Shown here piece by piece: positions 59,387 through 64,000 of a stretch of DNA of 64,000 bases; position 1 is the first letter of the stretch, and every line of letters starts with the position of its first letter. Under the pieces are notes generated by a model that saw only the letters and a program-made list of their open reading frames with translations, did not search any database and was not told the origin of the DNA. The stretch is taken from assembly GCA_920105625.2 (NCBI GenBank), contig CAKKTE020000052.1, positions 1,426,001 to 1,490,000 of the forward strand, in the 5' to 3' direction. Source of the stretch: Clusia tigrina. Lineage: Eukaryota; Arthropoda; Insecta; Diptera; Clusiidae. A program made the translations under genes and the position numbers.

Positions 59387-61916
59387 GAATTTTTATCGTT
59401 GTCTGATTTGGGACTCAAGGGTAGCATAGCTTTGAGCGATAACTTAAATTGACAAGAGGCCCGAGTTCTTTATTGTTTCAAAATTTCACGGTTTTATGAC
59501 GCTCCAGCAAAAAGTTACAAGAATTTATATGTAGCAAACTTTGATAGGTGTAGGACGTACCATATAGAAGTTAGGGCCATTTGAAGTTTTATCAGTGTTT
59601 GTTTAGGGACTCAAGGGTAGCATAGCTTTGAGCGATAGCTTAAATTGACAAGAGGCTCGAGTACTTTATTGTTACAAAATTTCAAGGTTTTATGACGCTC
59701 CAGTAAACAGTTACAAGCATTTGTATGTTGCAAACTTTGATAGGTGTAGGACGTATCGTATAGAAGTTAGGGCCATTTGAAGTTTTATCAGTGTTTGCTT
59801 TGGGACTCAAGAGTAGCATAGCTTTGAGCGATAGCTTAAATTGACAAGAGGCTCGAGTACTTTATTGTTACAATATTTCAAGGTTTTAAGACGCTCCAGT
59901 AAAAAGTTACATGCATTTGTATGTTGGAAACTTTGTTGGTGTAGGACGTACCGTATAGAAGTTACGGCCATTTGAAGTTTTATCAATGTTTGACTTGGGA
60001 CTCAAGGGTAGCATAGCTTTGAGCGATAGCTTAAATTGACACGAGGCTCGAGTACTTTATTGTTACAAAATTTCAAGGTTTTATGACGCTCCAGTAAAAA
60101 GTTACAAGGATTTGTATATTGCAAACTTTGATAGGTGTAGGACGTACCGTATAGAAGTTAGGGCCATTTGAAGTTTTATCAGTGTTTGATTTGGGACTCA
60201 AGGGTAGCATAGCTTTGCGCGATAGCTTAAATTGACAAGAGGCTCGAGTACTTTATTGTTAGAAAATTTCAAGGTTTTACGACGCTCCAGTAAAAAGTTA
60301 CAAGCATTGCAAACTTTGATAGGTGTAGGACGTACCGTATAGAAGTAAGGGCCATTTTAAGTTTTATCAGTGTTTGATTTGGGACCCAAGGATAGCATAG
60401 CTTTGAGCGATAACTTCAATTGACAAGAGGATCGCGTACTTTATTGTTACAAAATTTCAAGGTTTTATGACGCTCCAGTAAAAAGTTACAAGAATTTGTA
60501 TGTTGCAAACTTTGATAGGTGTAGGACGTACTGTACAGAAGTTAGGGCCACTTGAAGTTTTATCAGTGTTTGATTTGGGACTCAAGGGTAGCATAGCTTT
60601 GAGCGATAGCTTAAATTGACACGAGGCTCGAGTACTTTATTGTTACAAAATTTCAAGGTTTTATGACGCTCCAGTAAAAAGTTACAAGCATTTGTATGTT
60701 GCAAAATTTGATAGGTGTAGGACGTACCGTATAGAAGTTAGGGCCATTTGAAGTTTTATCAACGTTTGATTTGGGACTCAAGGGTAGCATAGCTTTGAGC
60801 GATACCTTAAATTGACACGAGGCTCGAGTACTTTATCGTTATAAAATTTCAAGGTTTTATGACGCTCCAGTAAAAAGTTACAAGCATTTGTATATTGCAA
60901 ACTTTGATAGGTGTAGGACGTACCGTATAGAAGTTAGGGCCATTTGAGTTTTTATCATTGTCTGATTTGGGACTCAAGGGTAGCATAGCTTTGAGCGATA
61001 ACTTAAATTGACAAGAGGCCCGAGTTCTTTATTGTTTCAAAATTTCACGGTTTTATGACGCTCCAGCAAAAAGTTACAAGAATTTATATGTAGCTAACTT
61101 TGATAGGTGTAGGACGTACCATATAGAAGTTAGGGCCATTTGAAGTTTTATCAGTGTTAGTTTGGGGACTCAAGGGTAGCATAGCTTTGAGCGATAGCTT
61201 AAATTGACATTAGGCTCGAGTACTTTATTGTTACAAAATTCAAGGTTTTATGACGCTCCAGTAAAAAGTTACAAGCATTTGTATGTTGCAAACTTTGATA
61301 GGTGTAGGACGTACTGTACAGAAGTTAGGGCCACTTGAAGTTTTATCAGTGTTTGATTTCGGACTCAAGGGTAGCATAGCTTTGAGCGATAGCTTAAATT
61401 GACACGAGGCTCGAGTACATTATTGTTACAAAATTTCAAGGTTTTATGACGCTCCAGTAAAAAGTTACAAGCATTTGTATGTTGCAAACTTTGATAGGTG
61501 TAGGACATACCGTATAGAAGTTAGGGCCATTTGAAGTTTTATCAATGTTTGATTTGGGACTCAAAGGTAGCATAGCTTTGAGCGATAGCTTAAATTGACA
61601 CGATGCTCGAGTACTTTATTGTCACAAAATTTCAAGGTTTTATGACGCTCCAGTAAAAAGTTACAAGGATTTGTATATTGCAAACTTTGATAGGTGTAGG
61701 ACGTACCGTATAGAAGTTAGGGCCATTTGAAGTTTTATCAGTGTTTGATTTGGGACTCAAGGGTAGCATAGCTTTGCGCGATAGCTTAAATTGACAAGAG
61801 GCTCGAGTACTTTATTGTTAGAAAATTTCAAGGTTTTACGACGCTCCAGCAAAAAGTTACAAGCATTGCAAACTTTGATAGGTGTAGGACGTACCGTATA
61901 GAAGTTAGGGCCATTT
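59387..61916 (+). repeat. 13-monomer unit, second copy (2530 bp)
   Basis: The same order as 56849-59386. It is 8 bases shorter because its last monomer (61729) is a full 188 bp type, whereas its partner at 59191 switches to another type. Differences noticed: ACAGTAGG against ACATTAGG, GAGTACTTT against GAGTACATT, and the sixth monomer (57820 lacks the TTCAATTG/ATCGCG variants present at 60358). Confidence 0.87.
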
Positions 61917-63861
61917 TAAGTTTTATCAGTGTTTGATTTGGGACCCAAGGATAGCATAGCTTTGAGCGATAACTTCAATTGACAAGAGGATCGCGTACTT
62001 TATTGTTACAAAATTTCAAGGTTTTATGACACTCCAGTAAAAAGTTACAAGCATTTGTATGTTGCAAACTTTTATAGGTGTTGGACGTACCGTATAGAAG
62101 TTAGGGCCATTTGAAGTTTTATCAGTGTTTGATTTGGGACTCAAGGGTAGCATAGCCTTGAGCGATAACTTAAATTGACAAGAGGCTCGAGGACCTTATT
62201 GTTACAAAATTTCAAGGTTTTATGACGCTCCAGCAAAAAGTTACAAGCATTTGTATGTTGCAAACTTTGATAGGTGTAGGACGTACTTTACAGAAGTTAG
62301 GGCTACTTGAAGTTTTATCAGTGTTTGATTTGGGACTCAAGGGTAGCATAGCTTTGAGCGATAGCTTAAATTGACACGAGGCTCGAGTACTTTATTGTTA
62401 TAAAATTTCAAGGTTTTATGACGCTCCAGTAAAAAGTTACAAGCATTTGTATATTGCAAACTTTGATAGGTGTAGGACGTACCGTATAGAAGTTAGGGCC
62501 ATTTGAATTTTTATCGTTGTCTGATTTGGGACTCAAGGGTAGCATAGCTTTGAGCGATAACTTAAATTGACAAGACGCCCGAGTTCTTTATTGTTTCAAA
62601 ATTTCACGGTTTTATGACGCTCCAGCAAAAAGTTAAAAGAATTTATATGTAGCAAACTTTGATAGGTGTAGGACGTACCATATAGAAGTTAGGGCCATTT
62701 GAAGTTTTATCAGTGTTAGTTTGGGGACTCAAGGGTAGCATAGCTTTGAGCGATAGCTTAAATTGACAGTAGGCTCGAGTACTTTATTGTTACAAAATTC
62801 AAGGTTTTATGACGCTCCAGTAAAAAGTTACAAGCATTTGTATGTTGCAAACTTTGATAGGTGTAGGACGTACTGTACATAAGTTAGGGCCACTTGAAGT
62901 TTTATCAGTGTTTGATGTGGGACTCAAGGGTAGCATAGCTTTGAGCGATAGCTTAAATTGACACGAGGCTCGAGTACTTTATTGTTACAAAATTTCAAGG
63001 TTTTATGACGCTCCAGTAAAAAGTTACAAGCATTTGTATGTTGCAAACTTTGATAGGTGTAGGACATACCGTATAGAAGTTAGGGCCATTTGAAGTTTTA
63101 TCAATGTTTGATTTGGGACTCAAGGGTAGCATAGCTTTGAGCGATAGCTTAAATTGACACGAGGCTCGAGTACTTTATTGTTATAAAATTTCAAGGTTTT
63201 ATGACGCTCCAGTAAAAAGTTACAAGCATTTGTATGTTGCAAACTTTAATAGGTGTAGGACGTACCGTATAGAAGTTAGGGCCATTTGAAGTTTTATCAT
63301 TGTCTGATTTGGGACTCAAGGGTAGCATAGCTTTGAGCGATAGCTTAAATTGACACGAGGCTCGAGTTCTTTATTGTTACAAAATTTCAAGGTTTTATGA
63401 CGCTCCAGCAAAAAGTTACAAGCATATATATGTAGCAAACTTTGATAGATGTAGGACGTACCATATAGAAGTTAGGGCCATTTGAAGTTTTATCAGTGTT
63501 TGTTTGGGGACTCAATATCGCTTTGAGCGATAGCTTAAATGGACAAGATGCTCGAGTACTTTATTGTTATAAAATTTCAAGGTTTTATGACGCTCCAGTA
63601 AAAAGTTACAAGCATTTGTATGTTGCAAACTTTAATAGGTGTAGGACGTACCGTATAGAAGTTAGGGCCATTTGAAGTTTTATCATTGTCTGATTTGGGA
63701 CTCAAGGGTAGCATAGCTTTGCGCGATAGCTTAAATTGACAAGAGGCTCGAGTACTTTATTGTTAGAAAATTTCAAGGTTTTACGACGCTCCAGTAAAAA
63801 GTTACAAGCATTGCAAACTTTGATAGGTGTAGGACGTACCGTATAGAAGTTAGGGCCATTT
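61917..63861 (+). repeat. Mixed monomers at the right end, including a 190 bp deletion variant
   Basis: These are divergent-subfamily monomers without a complete unit. 62505-62895 resembles 59387 and 61142. The monomer at 63484 has ACTCAATATCGCTTTGAG in place of the usual region, a net loss of six bases, with further private changes (ATGGACAAGATGC). 63674-63861 is a 188 bp type whose left end (CATTGTCTGATTTGGG) comes from another type, so it is probably chimeric. Confidence 0.72.
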
Positions 63862-64000
63862 TAAGTTTTATCAGTGTTTGATTTGGGACCCAAGGATAGC
63901 ATAGCTTTGAGCGATAACTTCAATTGACAAGAGGATCGCATACTTTATTGTTACAAAATTTCAAGGTTTTATGACGCTCCAGTAAAAAGTTACAAGCATT
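63862..64000 (+). repeat. Partial monomer at the window edge (139 bases)
   Basis: This is the CCCAAGGATAGC / TTCAATTG / ATCGCATAC type that follows 188 bp monomers elsewhere. It is cut by the end of the window, so the array almost certainly continues. The left edge also begins exactly at a monomer start with no flanking unique sequence, so neither end of the array is seen. Confidence 0.9.

Larger units (their letters stand above)
1..64000 (+). repeat. Satellite DNA array, 196 bp monomer, ~327 head-to-tail copies
   Basis: Starting at base 1, the motif GAAGTTTTATCAGTG (or a one-base variant) recurs every 196 bases, and I followed it monomer by monomer to the right edge. Cumulative coordinates stay in register once a modest number of indels are allowed for; the largest is one 87 bp monomer. 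All copies have the same orientation. No inversion, transposon or unique sequence breaks the array. The consensus is about 37% GC. One monomer is close to a nucleosome plus linker, as is common for centromeric satellites, but a centromeric role is inference. I do not recognise the family. Short internal repeats exist (ATAGCTT at 40 and 53, CTTTGA at 44 and 153, GTTACAA at 89 and 128, GAAGTT at 181 and 197), but they are too few to show a smaller founding unit. Confidence 0.98.

Noticed and set aside
1..64000. CRISPR array
   Set aside because: The repeat is 196 bp with no unique spacers; adjacent monomers differ only by scattered substitutions.
1..64000. Tandem gene family such as rDNA, 5S, histone or snRNA genes
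   Set aside because: The monomer is AT-rich with no recognisable RNA or protein gene, no pol III box pair that I could defend, and it is freely altered by indels.
1..64000. CENP-B box or other known centromere-protein site
   Set aside because: No stretch of the consensus on either strand matches the CENP-B box core pattern (TTCG....A..CGGG). CTCGAG and the TACAA/TTGTA arms are not known binding sites as far as I can tell.
46141..64000. A separate, unrelated satellite family in the right third
   Set aside because: Monomers remain collinear with the left family over their whole length and share most motifs; it is a diverged branch.

Overview
The window is satellite DNA from end to end. It is one uninterrupted head-to-tail array of a ~196 bp monomer (about 37% GC by hand count of the consensus). 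It holds about 327 monomers in one orientation plus a 139-base partial monomer at the right edge. I found no gene, RNA gene, transposon, CRISPR array or unique sequence. All open frames are short (longest 83 codons) and fall inside the repeat. Because 196 is not a multiple of 3, each monomer also shifts the frame. The content points to eukaryotic heterochromatin, plausibly a centromeric or pericentromeric array from a long-read assembly. I do not recognise the family and cannot name the organism; a plant or an animal both remain possible.

Monomer positions below count from the conserved GAAGTTTTATCAGTG start (position 1). The consensus carries an overlapping XhoI/ScaI site (74-83), a TACAA-4-TTGTA quasi-palindrome (130-143), five CpGs (51, 76, 114, 170, 175) and short internal direct repeats (ATAGCTT at 40 and 53, CTTTGA at 44 and 153, GTTACAA at 89 and 128). 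Linked variants define about 15 monomer types, whose order shows the higher-order structure.

Layout: 1-8229, two related 21-monomer blocks; 8230-11364, an exact 8-monomer tandem duplication; 11365-14696, mixed, with a dimer duplication; 14697-17048, two copies of a 5-monomer unit; 17049-23996, mixed monomers including an 87 bp truncated one and a segment that recurs 12.5 kb downstream; 23997-28308, an 11-monomer period; 26153-33992, two 20-monomer (3920 bp) units; 36540-42027, two almost identical 14-monomer (2744 bp) units; 42028-46140, mixed; 46141-64000, a more divergent subfamily with 10-, 16- and 13-monomer duplications and recurrent 8 bp and 9 bp deletions.

The most informative signal is a set of chimeric monomers. 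In six cases (9797, 12149, 30073, 49642, 59191 and probably 56457) the left part matches the monomer one unit downstream and the right part matches the monomer just before the unit, or a close equivalent. That is the expected scar of a tandem duplication by unequal crossover inside a monomer. Other chimeras (7642, 13914, 18030, 20665) mark one-monomer deletions. The window is therefore a readable record of how a satellite array grows and shrinks, with no single fixed higher-order repeat.

All comparisons were made by eye. Identity statements are approximate, and no database or alignment was used.
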